A stretch of 44,044 nt of DNA from the NCBI GenBank assembly GCA_041678605.1, contig JBAYNW010000016.1:1-44044 (forward strand), in the 5' to 3' direction. This stretch comes from JBAYNW01 sp041678605 (lineage in GTDB: Bacteria; Cyanobacteriota; Vampirovibrionia; Gastranaerophilales; Gastranaerophilaceae). Of the stretch, positions 9,657-17,993 are shown in pieces. The number at the start of each line of letters is the position of its first letter. The stretch's first letter is position 1. The notes under the pieces were generated by a model that was not told the DNA's origin, did not search any database, and was given only the letters and a program-made list of their open reading frames with translations. The position numbers and the translations under genes were made by a program.

Positions 9657-12600
9657 ATGAAAGCGTTAAAGATTGTTTTATTAAGTATTTTATCGGTATT
9701 TATCATAACATATCTTGCGTTTTTGTTTGTTCTGCCTTATGCGGTTGATTTAAACAAGTATTCAACCCAAATTACAAAAATAATTCAGGAAAATACCGGG
9801 ATTCAGGTCGACCTCAAGGGACTTAAAGTAAAGACTGCCTGGAATTTGTCCGCGGGTGCTTTGATTGATAAAACTGATTTGAAATACCCTGAGGGAGAAA
9901 AATTTGCCCAAATTAACGGACTGCAAGTGAAATTGTCGCTTCTTCCGCTGGTTTTTGGGAATGTCAGAGTGGATAAAATTGATGCCGATAAAGTCCTTTT
10001 GAATTTGGATATGGACGAAAAGGGCGAATTTTTGCTAAGCCGGTATTTGGGCAAAAATTCGCCCCTGAATAAACCATCATCCGGCTTCCGCTTTTCGCCC
10101 AATATGCCTGATGTATCGATTAAAAGATACAGGATTTCTTTTTTAAGCGGGCAAAATAAATATTCGCTCAAAGGCGAAAATTTAAAAATTTCTGATTTTG
10201 TTTGGAACAAAAGAATTAAGCTGAAAACAAGCGGGGATTTGATTTTAAATGACAGAAGACAAATCATTTACGATATTGGGGTTTTTTCAAAAGTTTTTCC
10301 GCAAAACAAAGGGCAGAAAACGGATTTTATAAAAGTATTTGATGATTTGTATAAATATAACGTGCAGGCAAAGCTTAATGCAAACCTTAAAATATCCAAT
10401 AAATCAGGAGATTCGGATATTGGCGGTAAACTAAATCTGGATGAAATATCTTTTGTCTTTGGCGGAAAAACTTTCCCTAAAAGCAATTTGAATCTGGATT
10501 TTAACGGCGACAAAGTGAAAATCAACTCTAATTTGTATACGGACACCAATTCAAGGGCGGCTATTGACGGCTTTTTTAAAAGCGGAAGGCATAAGTCAAT
10601 TGATTTGCGTGTCACAAGTGACAAAATCAGTTTGGAAAATGCAATTTTAATCACTAATACTATTTTAAAACCGCTCGGAATAAAAAGGCTTGAAGGAATT
10701 GACGCAAAAGGCTACGCAAAGGCAAATTTCAGCATAAAAAGCGATTTCAAAAAAGTTCAGTCAAGCGGGTATTTAAAGATTAAAAACGCAAATATAACGA
10801 ACAAGTTGTACAATGTTTCGCTGAGTTCTGTGAATGCTGACGTGGATTTTTCTCAAAACGCAGTTAACATAAGGCAGGCAAGTGCAAATCTGAATTCGCA
10901 GCCGATTACGATAAGAGGGAATATTGACAAAAATGCCAATGCCGATATTTCAATTCTGGCCGATAATCTCCAGTTAAAAGGCTTTCTGCTGGCTTCCGGC
11001 AGGACAAAAATTTTAAAAGAAAATGATATTTTAAATGGTCTGGTAAGCGTAAAGGCCTTTTTAAAAGGGCGTTTGGATAAGACTCCTCTGAGAGTTAATA
11101 TTTTTGTCAGCAATATTGATGTGAAAAATAAATTGACCAAAACTCAGGTTAAAATTGCCAAAGCTTTTATTAAGACCGATTGCGACGGAAAGAACAAGGT
11201 CAGAGCGGAAATTACAGGGCTAAAAGTTTTGCCCAATGCCCCTGCAATAATTTCAGCTCCTGTGATTGCTCTGGTTTTTGACGGGAAAAATCTGAACATA
11301 GAAAAAACTTATTTGTACATCAACAATATAAAGACAAATTTGTCGGGTAAAATTTCCGATATAAACTCAATCCCACAATTAAATTCCGTAAATATAAGTG
11401 TGCCGAACCAAATTTCTGTGCCTATAAAGGAGTATGCCGGCTCAAGTGTTGTTTTAAAGGGCAATCTGGCACTCAATGGCGACCTGTACAAACCTGATAT
11501 AAAGGGGGCGTTTGCGATTCCTTTAATCCGTATTCCATCTATATCAGCCGTTTTCAAAAATACTGCTCTTCAAATTGACAAAGAAATTAGCCTCACATGC
11601 CAGCAGGCACAAATAGCGAATTCTTCATTTGCCTTTAATGCTCGAATAAACGGGGATTTGTCAAAGGGAATTGTTGCCAAAAACGTTAATTTTACTGCAA
11701 GTAATCTTGATTTGAATTATTTAACTTCCGCTTTTAAAAATATTCAGCCGAATCCCAACTCGGATATAACAATTTTAAGCGGGAAAAGTTCGATTGAAAA
11801 ATTCAGAACGGGCGGAATTGCAGCAAGCAATATCACTTCAGGCATTAGTTTGAAAAATAACATTCTTAGACTTGATAATTTACGCTCCGATGCTTATTAT
11901 GGAAAAATTGCGGGGGTTGTGAATTATGATTTAAAAAATCGAAAAACCACGCTTAATCTGCAAGGTCGGGGGTTGAGTGCAAATCCCGCAATGATAGGGC
12001 TTACCGGCAGAAATAATGATATAAACGGAATTCTGGACTTTGACAGCAGCCTTTCCATGGCGGGATATTCAAAATCCGAATTGCTTAACAGTTTGAACGG
12101 ACACACAAATTTTATAATTTCCAACGGCAAGATGGGTGCATTAGGCAAATTTGAACATTTACTTTATGCACAAAATATAATTTCAAACAATGTTTTTAGA
12201 ACCACTTTGAATGTAATAGCCAAAGCAATTGCTGCGAAAAATACCGGCGTTTACAAATACATGAAAGGCAAGATAACGTTTGCGGGCGGATGGGCAAATA
12301 TCGACTGGATTAAAACATCCGGTCCTTCAATGAGTCTGTATCTCACAGGCAGATACAACCTGCTTTACAACACGGCCAGTCTGGTTATATTGGGAAGAAT
12401 TTCAGATGATGTCGTAATAATCTTGGGGCCGCTGGGCGAGCTTTCTATGAGCAAGGTTATTTCTTCTATCCCAAAAATAGGCGAAATTACTTCGCTTTTC
12501 GTTAATCAATATACTGTAAACCCAAACTATGAGAACGTATCTATGATTCCTTACCTGACGCCGAGAACGGAATTTTCTACAAAAGAATTTAAGGTTATAA

Positions 12601-12761
12601 TTGACGGGGAAATCAACAGGCAGAGTTCAGTCAAGTCTTTTAAATGGATATCAAATCCTAAACTTGCTCAGCCTCAATCTCAAATTCAGCAGTACAATCC
12701 GCCTCAAAAGCAGCAGCCGGCAATTCCCGATTTTGTCAATAAATTGCCCGATTTGAGGTAA
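9657..12761 (+). CDS. Large AsmA-like envelope protein
   Basis: 1034 aa. One N-terminal membrane anchor (residues ~5-28), then an AsmA N-terminal-type segment (YAVDLNKYSTQITKIIQENTG, LKGLKVKTAW, VRVDKIDADKVLLNL). A long repetitive beta-strand body follows, with an AsmA-type C-terminal region near 800-960 (NGHTNFIISNGKMG to GRYNLLYNTASLVILG). The last ~45 residues are Gln/Pro-rich and probably disordered. AsmA/TamB/YhdP relatives form inter-membrane bridges for phospholipid transport to the outer membrane; the divergent lptB/lptFG neighbours fit this. The SD is GGAGAGG. Confidence 0.85.
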   Translation: MKALKIVLLSILSVFIITYLAFLFVLPYAVDLNKYSTQITKIIQENTGIQVDLKGLKVKTAWNLSAGALIDKTDLKYPEGEKFAQINGLQVKLSLLPLVFGNVRVDKIDADKVLLNLDMDEKGEFLLSRYLGKNSPLNKPSSGFRFSPNMPDVSIKRYRISFLSGQNKYSLKGENLKISDFVWNKRIKLKTSGDLILNDRRQIIYDIGVFSKVFPQNKGQKTDFIKVFDDLYKYNVQAKLNANLKISNKSGDSDIGGKLNLDEISFVFGGKTFPKSNLNLDFNGDKVKINSNLYTDTNSRAAIDGFFKSGRHKSIDLRVTSDKISLENAILITNTILKPLGIKRLEGIDAKGYAKANFSIKSDFKKVQSSGYLKIKNANITNKLYNVSLSSVNADVDFSQNAVNIRQASANLNSQPITIRGNIDKNANADISILADNLQLKGFLLASGRTKILKENDILNGLVSVKAFLKGRLDKTPLRVNIFVSNIDVKNKLTKTQVKIAKAFIKTDCDGKNKVRAEITGLKVLPNAPAIISAPVIALVFDGKNLNIEKTYLYINNIKTNLSGKISDINSIPQLNSVNISVPNQISVPIKEYAGSSVVLKGNLALNGDLYKPDIKGAFAIPLIRIPSISAVFKNTALQIDKEISLTCQQAQIANSSFAFNARINGDLSKGIVAKNVNFTASNLDLNYLTSAFKNIQPNPNSDITILSGKSSIEKFRTGGIAASNITSGISLKNNILRLDNLRSDAYYGKIAGVVNYDLKNRKTTLNLQGRGLSANPAMIGLTGRNNDINGILDFDSSLSMAGYSKSELLNSLNGHTNFIISNGKMGALGKFEHLLYAQNIISNNVFRTTLNVIAKAIAAKNTGVYKYMKGKITFAGGWANIDWIKTSGPSMSLYLTGRYNLLYNTASLVILGRISDDVVIILGPLGELSMSKVISSIPKIGEITSLFVNQYTVNPNYENVSMIPYLTPRTEFSTKEFKVIIDGEINRQSSVKSFKWISNPKLAQPQSQIQQYNPPQKQQPAIPDFVNKLPDLR

Positions 12762-12905
12762 AAATTATACCACCAAGTTGCAATCAACCTATAACCTTCA
12801 CGTCATGCTGAATTTATTTCAGCATCGCATGGTCGTTCGCTTTTGCGATCCTGAAACAAGTTCAGGATGACGTATATTGATTGCAACTCGGTGTAAAAAT
12901 TATAC
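12758..12905. repeat. 122-bp element with 17-bp inverted ends and 13-bp flanking direct repeats
   Basis: Direct repeats GTAAAAATTATAC lie at 12758-12770 and 12893-12905. Between them, CACCAAGTTGCAATCAA (12771-12787) faces TTGATTGCAACTCGGTG (12876-12892), 16 of 17 paired. The 74-bp palindromic core sits inside at 12800-12873, inverted relative to the rDNA copy. The layout looks like a non-autonomous element with a target duplication. The left direct repeat overlaps the AsmA-like stop codon. Confidence 0.8.
12800..12873 (-). repeat. 74-bp double-hairpin palindromic repeat, copy 2 (inverted)
   Basis: Its reverse complement is nearly identical to the copy at 2161-2234 apart from a few differences around the central linker. 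It has the same ACGTCAT/ATGACGT ends and the same two hairpins. Confidence 0.92.
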
Positions 12906-12922
12906 ACAGACTTTTTTTGTCG

Positions 12923-12928
12923 TATCAT
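12923..12928 (+). promoter_or_regulatory. -10-like box six nt before the transporter ATG (leaderless candidate)
   Basis: TATCAT ends at 12928 and the ATG is at 12935, so transcription would begin at or next to the start codon. No Shine-Dalgarno is present. Confidence 0.45.
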
Positions 12929-12934
12929 ATTGTT

Positions 12935-14266
12935 ATGGAATTTTTTCACGATTTTGTTCAACTTCATAGCATTGCTTTTTCTGCGGGGATTTTGATTGCG
13001 GCGTATTTTTTTATCGCAGCTGAAAAAATTCCAAAAGTTACGGTCGCTCTGCTCGGTGCGGTAATTACAATAATTTTGGGGTTGTTGTCTCAGGATAAAG
13101 GTGCGAATGGAAGCCTTGATCCGGATTATTTCATAAATTTCATTGATTTTAACGTTATTTTCCTGCTTGTGGCAATGATGATTATTGTAAATATAGCGGC
13201 GAGAAGCGGGATGTTTAATTGGACTGCGAATGAGTTGTTGAAATTCACCAAAGGCCACCCGAAAAGGGTTTTGTTTACTCTGGGAATTTTTACCGCCGTT
13301 GCGTCGGCTTTTTTGGATAACGTTACAACAGTAATTTTGGTGATGCCTGTGACATTTGTAATCGCAAAGGAACTGGATATTGACCCTGTGCCTTTGCTTA
13401 TAACGGAAATTTTTGCCTCAAATATCGGGGGAACATCGACTTTAATAGGCGACCCCCCGAACATAATAATAGGCAGTGCGGCAGGGCTTTCGTTTTTGGA
13501 TTTTTTATTGGAATTAACAGGAATTATCGTCCTGATTTTACTTGTAAGTATGATTTTTTTGATGTTTATATTTAGAAAAAAACTTAAAACATCTCCCGAA
13601 AGAATGCTCCGCGTAACGAAGATTGACAATTCTGGAACTATAACCGATTATCCTTTAATGCTCCGCTGTGCAATTGTTTTGGGGCTTGTGATTTTAGGAT
13701 TTATACTGCATGACGTAATCCATATTCAATCTTGCATTGTAGCGATGGCCGGAGCGAGTTTTCTTCTGGTGTTTGAAAAACCTCAGCACGAAATTTTGCA
13801 CAATGTGGAATGGAACACGATTTTCTTTTTTATAGGGTTATTCATAATAATCGGCGGACTTGAGGCATCAGGCGGAATTGCATTGATGGCAAAGTGGCTT
13901 CTGAACATTACACAAGGGTCTCAGAGTGCAACGGCAATGGTAATTCTCTGGGCATCAGGAATTTTATCCGGAATCGTTGACAACATCCCATATACTGTTA
14001 CAATGTCGCCGATGCTGGTTCAAATCCAGAGTGTTATGGGGGCTGAATACACGCATCCGCTCTGGTGGTGCTTATCTTTGGGTGCCTGTCTGGGCGGAAA
14101 CATGACAATAATAGGGGCAGCCGCAAACGTAATAGTTTCAGAAACCGCCTCTGCGTCAGGACATCCGATTTCATTTATGAAATTCATGAAATACGGCATC
14201 TTAATAACCTTTGTTTCACTGACTTTAAGCTCTTTCTATATATATTTCAGATTTTTAGTGAGTTAA
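12935..14266 (+). CDS. ArsB/NhaD-type ion transporter (IT superfamily)
   Basis: 443 aa polytopic membrane protein with ~11-12 hydrophobic segments. Motifs typical of ArsB/NhaD/SLC13-like carriers are SAFLDNVTTVILVMPVT, NIGGTSTLIGDPPNI and the mirrored NIPYTVTMSPM with GGNMTIIGAAANVI in the second half, showing the inverted-repeat fold. The substrate (Na+/H+ exchange, arsenite or an organic anion) cannot be told; no ars genes are nearby. The longer reading from 12881 would begin inside the repeat element, so the ATG at 12935 is chosen. It has no SD. Its stop codon abuts that of the convergent half-CBS gene. Confidence 0.85.
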   Translation: MEFFHDFVQLHSIAFSAGILIAAYFFIAAEKIPKVTVALLGAVITIILGLLSQDKGANGSLDPDYFINFIDFNVIFLLVAMMIIVNIAARSGMFNWTANELLKFTKGHPKRVLFTLGIFTAVASAFLDNVTTVILVMPVTFVIAKELDIDPVPLLITEIFASNIGGTSTLIGDPPNIIIGSAAGLSFLDFLLELTGIIVLILLVSMIFLMFIFRKKLKTSPERMLRVTKIDNSGTITDYPLMLRCAIVLGLVILGFILHDVIHIQSCIVAMAGASFLLVFEKPQHEILHNVEWNTIFFFIGLFIIIGGLEASGGIALMAKWLLNITQGSQSATAMVILWASGILSGIVDNIPYTVTMSPMLVQIQSVMGAEYTHPLWWCLSLGACLGGNMTIIGAAANVIVSETASASGHPISFMKFMKYGILITFVSLTLSSFYIYFRFLVS

Positions 14267-14497
14267 TCAGTCGTTCAAGAACACTTTTATTTTGTTAAGT
14301 TCAATAAAGCCTATCAGTTTCCTGTTCCAGGGGCTAAACAAGACGGGCAGACATTCAATTCTGATATCTGTCATAATCCTTGCAAGCTCTCTGGCATCAT
14401 TTTGGGGATAAGCTACTATATTGGTAAACTGATTTTGGGTAATTTTTTGTTCACAAAGTTTCCGTGACATGAACTCACTTACTCTTTGACTACTCAT
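14267..14497 (-). CDS. Small protein with a half CBS-like domain
   Basis: 76 aa. The stretch from NIVAYPQNDARELARIMTD to KLIGFIELNKIKVFL resembles the second half of a CBS motif (helix, then strand-Val-Val-Gly-strand-helix), so it may bind a nucleotide or act as a dimer. This is by pattern only. A GTG at 14548 would add 17 residues, but the ATG at 14497 has a CGGAG Shine-Dalgarno eight nt upstream and is preferred. No membrane segment. Its stop (14267-14269) directly abuts the stop of the convergent transporter gene. Confidence 0.6.
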   Translation of the reverse strand: MSSQRVSEFMSRKLCEQKITQNQFTNIVAYPQNDARELARIMTDIRIECLPVLFSPWNRKLIGFIELNKIKVFLND

Positions 14498-14603
14498 ATT
14501 TATGCTCCGTAAATTGGGGAAGTGGACCTTTTCGAATGTTTCTAACACTTTATGAAAAAAATAAAATAAAAGATAGTAGCCGGTCGACTATTTTATTAAA
14601 AAT

Positions 14604-15578
14604 TTACATTATATTGAAACATTCCTGATAAGTTTCTACTTCCGTGATTTTGTCGAGGAATAATAAATCTTTGGTGATGTTTAAAACGGTTTTATTTTCT
14701 TTTATCGCAAAAACTTTAATTCCTCGTTTAAGTGACTCAAACACAGGGGTTGAGCCGAGTGCATCGTAAGGCATTATAAGAAAATCCAAATCCGAAATAT
14801 TTATCGCGGTTTTTGAGGTTGTAATTTTGGGTGCCTGATGCAAGCCGAGAAGGATGCACGGCAAAAAAGTCGGCGTAATGTACTCGGCACTTGCTTTTGG
14901 GTTAACAATTTCGGTAGAAATTGAAAAATCTTCAAACGCCGGAGCGTGTGCTGTCGGAACTTTTAACTCTTTTGAAAGGTAGTGGGAAATTACCGCCTCC
15001 ACTCCGCCTACCGGATCAACACCCGAACCGTTTTCATAATCTGCATTTTCATTGTCATCTTCAAATCTGCAAACTACGGCAATTGCCTCTGCACCTTTTT
15101 GTAACAGACTTTTGGCAGCGGGCAAGAGGGTTTCGATGTTTTTAACTTTTCCTGTTGAAATTCCCGAATTATCAACAAAAAACTCCACTCCGACGTTGTC
15201 TCTGGTAATTTCATGGATTATTTCTATATCATAAACGGTTTTGACCGCATTTATCGTGTTTAGGTGAATGTTTAAAACTTCTCTTGAAATTTCTTTGTCG
15301 AAAACAACCCCTATTTTGTTTTTTTCTGAAGGCAGTAAATTGACTTTGCCCTTGAAAAACTCATCTAAAGTATAGCCCTCAACGTAGAGCATATTTTCGG
15401 TAATTCCTGAGAAGCCGCCGGCGTTTACAACGTTGGGGTTGACGATTAATGTTGCTTTTTGTGCGAATCTTCTTGCCCAAACACTTGCATCCCCTGCATA
15501 TCCGCCTATTGATGCCCCAATTCCGGTCGGGACAATAAAAGCTCCCAATCTATTGTTTTTAAAACTTTTTTTAAACAT
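14604..15578 (-). CDS. DUF3326-like protein
   Basis: 324 aa. The opening GAFIVPTGIGASIGGYAGDASVWARRFAQ and the following LIVNPNVVNAG match my memory of the DUF3326 family known from cyanobacteria and plants, function unknown. Other visible blocks are GSGVDPVGGVEAVISH and a C-terminal LIMPYDALGSTPVFESLKRG. No signal peptide or TM, so it is probably cytosolic. The start has no SD; instead a perfect TATAAT ends seven bases before the ATG (six-nt gap), suggesting a leaderless mRNA. A MITE sits just upstream and overlaps the -35 position of this promoter. Confidence 0.75.
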   Translation of the reverse strand: MFKKSFKNNRLGAFIVPTGIGASIGGYAGDASVWARRFAQKATLIVNPNVVNAGGFSGITENMLYVEGYTLDEFFKGKVNLLPSEKNKIGVVFDKEISREVLNIHLNTINAVKTVYDIEIIHEITRDNVGVEFFVDNSGISTGKVKNIETLLPAAKSLLQKGAEAIAVVCRFEDDNENADYENGSGVDPVGGVEAVISHYLSKELKVPTAHAPAFEDFSISTEIVNPKASAEYITPTFLPCILLGLHQAPKITTSKTAINISDLDFLIMPYDALGSTPVFESLKRGIKVFAIKENKTVLNITKDLLFLDKITEVETYQECFNIM

Positions 15579-15584
15579 ATCTTT

Positions 15585-15590
15585 ATTATA
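15585..15590 (-). promoter_or_regulatory. -10 box six nt before the DUF3326 ATG (leaderless candidate)
   Basis: Perfect TATAAT on the minus strand, gap AAAGAT, then ATG at 15578. The best -35 (TAGACA, 15612-15607, 16-nt spacer) lies inside the MITE terminal repeat. Confidence 0.6.
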
Positions 15591-15595
15591 ACCAA

Positions 15596-15792
15596 AAAAA
15601 AGAGGCTGTCTAAAAAAGTCCTCCTTCGTCGTCCCGAAACATGGATTATCGGCTTCAAAAGAAATTGTCCTTAATTCGGGAACTCACACTTGAGATGCCG
15701 GATTAAGGACATTCTATAAACAGCCGGCAATTCATGTTCCGGCAAGACGTTAGTTGTTAAGGGGGGGGGCTTTTTTAGACAGCCTCTTTTTT
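15596..15792. mobile_element. 197-bp MITE with perfect 23-bp terminal inverted repeats
   Basis: The ends at 15596-15618 and 15770-15792 are perfect inverted repeats containing GAGGCTGTCT/AGACAGCCTC. Almost the whole element is one long imperfect palindrome: the centre is GTCCTTAATTCGG (15667-15679) facing CCGGATTAAGGAC (15698-15710). No ORF inside. A second copy in the opposite orientation starts at 43921. It sits between two leftward genes and holds a 9-G run at 15761-15769. Confidence 0.93.
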
Positions 15793-15813
15793 AGTCTCTT
15801 TTTATTTTTTTCT

Positions 15814-16248
15814 TTAACCTGAAGTGCCTTTACCGTATGTGAAATCTCTTTTAATGTTGCTTTTTAGTACGGAAGTGTAGCTTTCCAAAGTAGCTGATGC
15901 CGCCTGTACTTCTGTTTGAAGTGTTTGTTTTTTCGCTTCCAGCTCGGCTTCCCAGTCGTTTACGTTGGCTAATTTGCATTCATAATCACTTTTAAGGTCA
16001 TCAAGAATGGCTTGTTCATATTCTGTGGCATCTGAATAACCCTCGTAAAACGCTTCCCTGTTGGTCAGCGATTCGTCCTTGAAGGATTCTTTTGCATCTT
16101 TTCTTGCATCGCTGTAATCTTCCGAGATTTGCGTAGTTTGCTTGCTGGCACTTGTGATTTCCATCATAATATCAGATATTTCACTGGTCAGCTCATCCTT
16201 TTGGGCTGTATAAAGATTTACTGTTGCTAAAACTCCGGCGTATGACAT
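15814..16248 (-). CDS. Coiled-coil hypothetical protein, 144 aa
   Basis: I do not recognise a family. The protein is highly charged and almost entirely helical, with predicted coiled coils at ~15-60 and ~85-125 (DLKSDYECKLANVNDWEAELEAKKQ). No clear signal peptide or TM. The N-terminus SYAGVLATVNLYTAQKDELTSEISDIM resembles small secreted or filament-type helical proteins in outline only. SD AAGAGGT 8 nt before the ATG. Two copies of the palindrome AGTATATACT lie 44-77 nt upstream, and the same motif precedes the gene at 41118-42563, so the two may be co-regulated. Confidence 0.7.
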   Translation of the reverse strand: MSYAGVLATVNLYTAQKDELTSEISDIMMEITSASKQTTQISEDYSDARKDAKESFKDESLTNREAFYEGYSDATEYEQAILDDLKSDYECKLANVNDWEAELEAKKQTLQTEVQAASATLESYTSVLKSNIKRDFTYGKGTSG

Positions 16249-16291
16249 TTTGTTTTACCTCTTATTTAAACTTATATATATATAAAAACAA

Positions 16292-16325
16292 AAAGTATAT
16301 ACTAATTTCATAAAGTATATACTTT
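16292..16325 (-). promoter_or_regulatory. Paired palindromic operator-like sites
   Basis: AAAGTATATACT at 16292-16303 and the perfect 14-nt palindrome AAAGTATATACTTT at 16312-16325 are spaced exactly 20 bp, about two helical turns. They lie upstream of the coiled-coil gene. The same core recurs at 42617-42627 upstream of another coiled-coil gene. Confidence 0.55.
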
Positions 16326-16390
16326 TGTTACATTTCTTTACATGATGATTTGGAAGGCAACAGGTCAGGTAAAAAAGCAAACAAATCTTG

Positions 16391-16589
16391 CGTCATTGCG
16401 AAACAAAGGGAACCGTTGAGCCGTGCGAAACGTGTGACCCTGTTGGTGCAGGAACGAGTGAGACATTGGTTGTCGGCCCTGACAAAGGAAACCCACCGAA
16501 GCAATCTATCCTATGGGCGTACGTTGGAAAGATTGCTTCGAAATGCAAATCTTTTCATGCCCCTATAAACCTCATGTCTCGCAATGACG
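16391..16589. repeat. 199-bp palindromic dispersed-type repeat
   Basis: The ends CGTCATTGCGA (16391-16401) and TCGCAATGACG (16579-16589) are perfect inverted repeats. An inner hairpin pairs CGAAGCAATCTATCC (16498-16512) with GGAAAGATTGCTTCG (16526-16540), 14 of 15. Ends of this type are widespread in bacterial interspersed repeats. Only one copy is in the window. It lies in the 572-nt gap 16249-16820, which holds no gene. Confidence 0.75.
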
Positions 16590-16700
16590 TATTAGCGTGC
16601 AATTGTATTTCTGTTTAGCATTTAAAATCCTCTGATTTCATTTAATGGAATTATTATAGGTTATTTTCAAGAAAAAAGCAAATTGTTTACATTTTATTAA

Positions 16701-16852
16701 GGGAACGGGGAAAACGTGAGACGTGAGATGTGAGACGTGAGAGGTGAGAAGAGAAACGGGACTTACCGACCATTCGACCTATCAACTTATCGACTTATAA
16801 ACTTATAACCTTTCAGCCATTCAGCCCTTAAGCCTTTCAACCTTTCGACCCC
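16701..16852. repeat. Heptanucleotide (STRR-like) repeat array at the 3' end of the GT4 gene
   Basis: Five tandem heptads GTGAGA(C/T/G/A) run from 16716 to 16750, then a spacer (AGAAACGGGACTTA), then degenerate CTTTCAA/CTTATCG-type heptads to about 16852. The last ~30 nt code for the C-terminus of the leftward glycosyltransferase. The module order matches the array at 34017-34125. Confidence 0.85.
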
Positions 16853-17954
16853 TAATTTTTCTCGCCTTTCCAGCCCCCGCACCGTTCAGATAATTTTTTG
16901 CACAATTTTCCGTTGAGTAATCTTTTGCTGTTTTAAGGCCGGCTTCAATTATTTTTTCTATATTTTTGAAGTTTTTTATTTTCAAAAGAATCTTTTTAAT
17001 GCCCTCCGGTGCGGGTTCACACAAAAATCCGTTTTCTTCGTCCCTGATAATTCCGTCGATACCGTCATTTTTAGTACAGACAGTAACGCAACCCGATGCC
17101 ATTGCTTCCAAATAAACCATCCCGAAAGTTTCATTTACGCTCGGCAAAATGAAAACGTCAGCGTTTTGCATCTGCTGCAAAACCTCCTCATTTGGTAAAT
17201 GGCCCAAAAATTTCACATTGGAAGCCTTAATTTTTTTTAAATTATTTAATTCTCTGCCATCGCCTATTACACTCAGCTCAAAGCCTTCCAGTTCTCTTAT
17301 CGCCAAAATTAATTTATCAATATTTTTGCGTTTAATCAGGTTGGCACAAGTGAGGACCCGGAGAGATTTACTTTGTATCTTATCTTTGCAGCTTTGCATC
17401 TTCGCAATTCCGGAAGGTGCCACAAAGGTTTTCCCTGCAAATTCTGGTAAAATTTCATTAAACTTTTTTTGCAAAACCAAAGACCGGCAGGCAATTTTTT
17501 GGGCGTTTTTGTAAGCGTCTTTCATTTGCCCGTAAAAATAAAATTTGTACAAAGGATTTGTTAAGACCTCAATATCGGAAACATGCACTCCGCAAACGAG
17601 TGGTTTGTTGAATTTTTTAGCTGATTTGTTAGCAAAAATTATCCCCGAAGGCATATGGGAGATAATAAGGTCATAGCTTTTAAAATCAAATTCTTTGGGA
17701 ATTTTTTTGATAAAACCTAACCAAAACGGAGTAAAATAATTTACGTTGAAAATTTTTACCCCGTCATATTCATAAAAACCGTCGGGATAAAACTTTTTCC
17801 CCCTTAAAAAACTGTTGAAAACAAAGTTCGGCTTGATAACGTCCACTTTGTGTCCTTGCTTAATCCATTCAAAAACAAAGTTATGTAAAGTTGTCGGGGT
17901 GTTGATTTCACCCTTCTCTATCGGATATAAGTCGGTTATAAAAAGGATTTTCAT
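16821..17954 (-). CDS. Glycosyltransferase family 4 (GT-B)
   Basis: 377 aa, normal size. The C-terminal Rossmann half shows the donor-binding region (RVLTCANLIKRKNIDKLI, FLGHLPNEEVLQQM) and the retaining EX7E-type motif in PSVNETFGMVYLEAMASG. The nucleotide-sugar donor and acceptor are unknown. It is divergent from a GH57 hydrolase, which hints at glucan or surface-glycan metabolism. The last ten residues, RGRKVERLKG, are encoded by heptad-repeat DNA, so the original C-terminus was probably replaced. There is no SD; an extended -10 (TGTTATAAT) ends seven nt before the ATG, so the mRNA is probably leaderless. Confidence 0.85.
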   Translation of the reverse strand: MKILFITDLYPIEKGEINTPTTLHNFVFEWIKQGHKVDVIKPNFVFNSFLRGKKFYPDGFYEYDGVKIFNVNYFTPFWLGFIKKIPKEFDFKSYDLIISHMPSGIIFANKSAKKFNKPLVCGVHVSDIEVLTNPLYKFYFYGQMKDAYKNAQKIACRSLVLQKKFNEILPEFAGKTFVAPSGIAKMQSCKDKIQSKSLRVLTCANLIKRKNIDKLILAIRELEGFELSVIGDGRELNNLKKIKASNVKFLGHLPNEEVLQQMQNADVFILPSVNETFGMVYLEAMASGCVTVCTKNDGIDGIIRDEENGFLCEPAPEGIKKILLKIKNFKNIEKIIEAGLKTAKDYSTENCAKNYLNGAGAGKARKIRGRKVERLKG

Positions 17955-17961
17955 AAAAATT

Positions 17962-17970
17962 ATTATAACA
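17962..17970 (-). promoter_or_regulatory. Extended -10 seven nt before the GT4 ATG (leaderless candidate)
   Basis: On the minus strand TGTTATAAT fits TGnTATAAT exactly and ends at 17962; the ATG begins at 17954. No SD. Confidence 0.6.
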
Positions 17971-17993
17971 TAATATACATTTTGGAAAAATTT

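Noticed and set aside
12881..12934. Longer start for the ArsB/NhaD-type transporter
   Set aside because: It begins inside the inverted repeat of the 122-bp element; the ATG at 12935 precedes the family-like sequence.
16350..16618. Two overlapping plus-strand ORFs (72 and 76 aa)
   Set aside because: Both lie within the 199-bp palindromic repeat, which explains the open frames.
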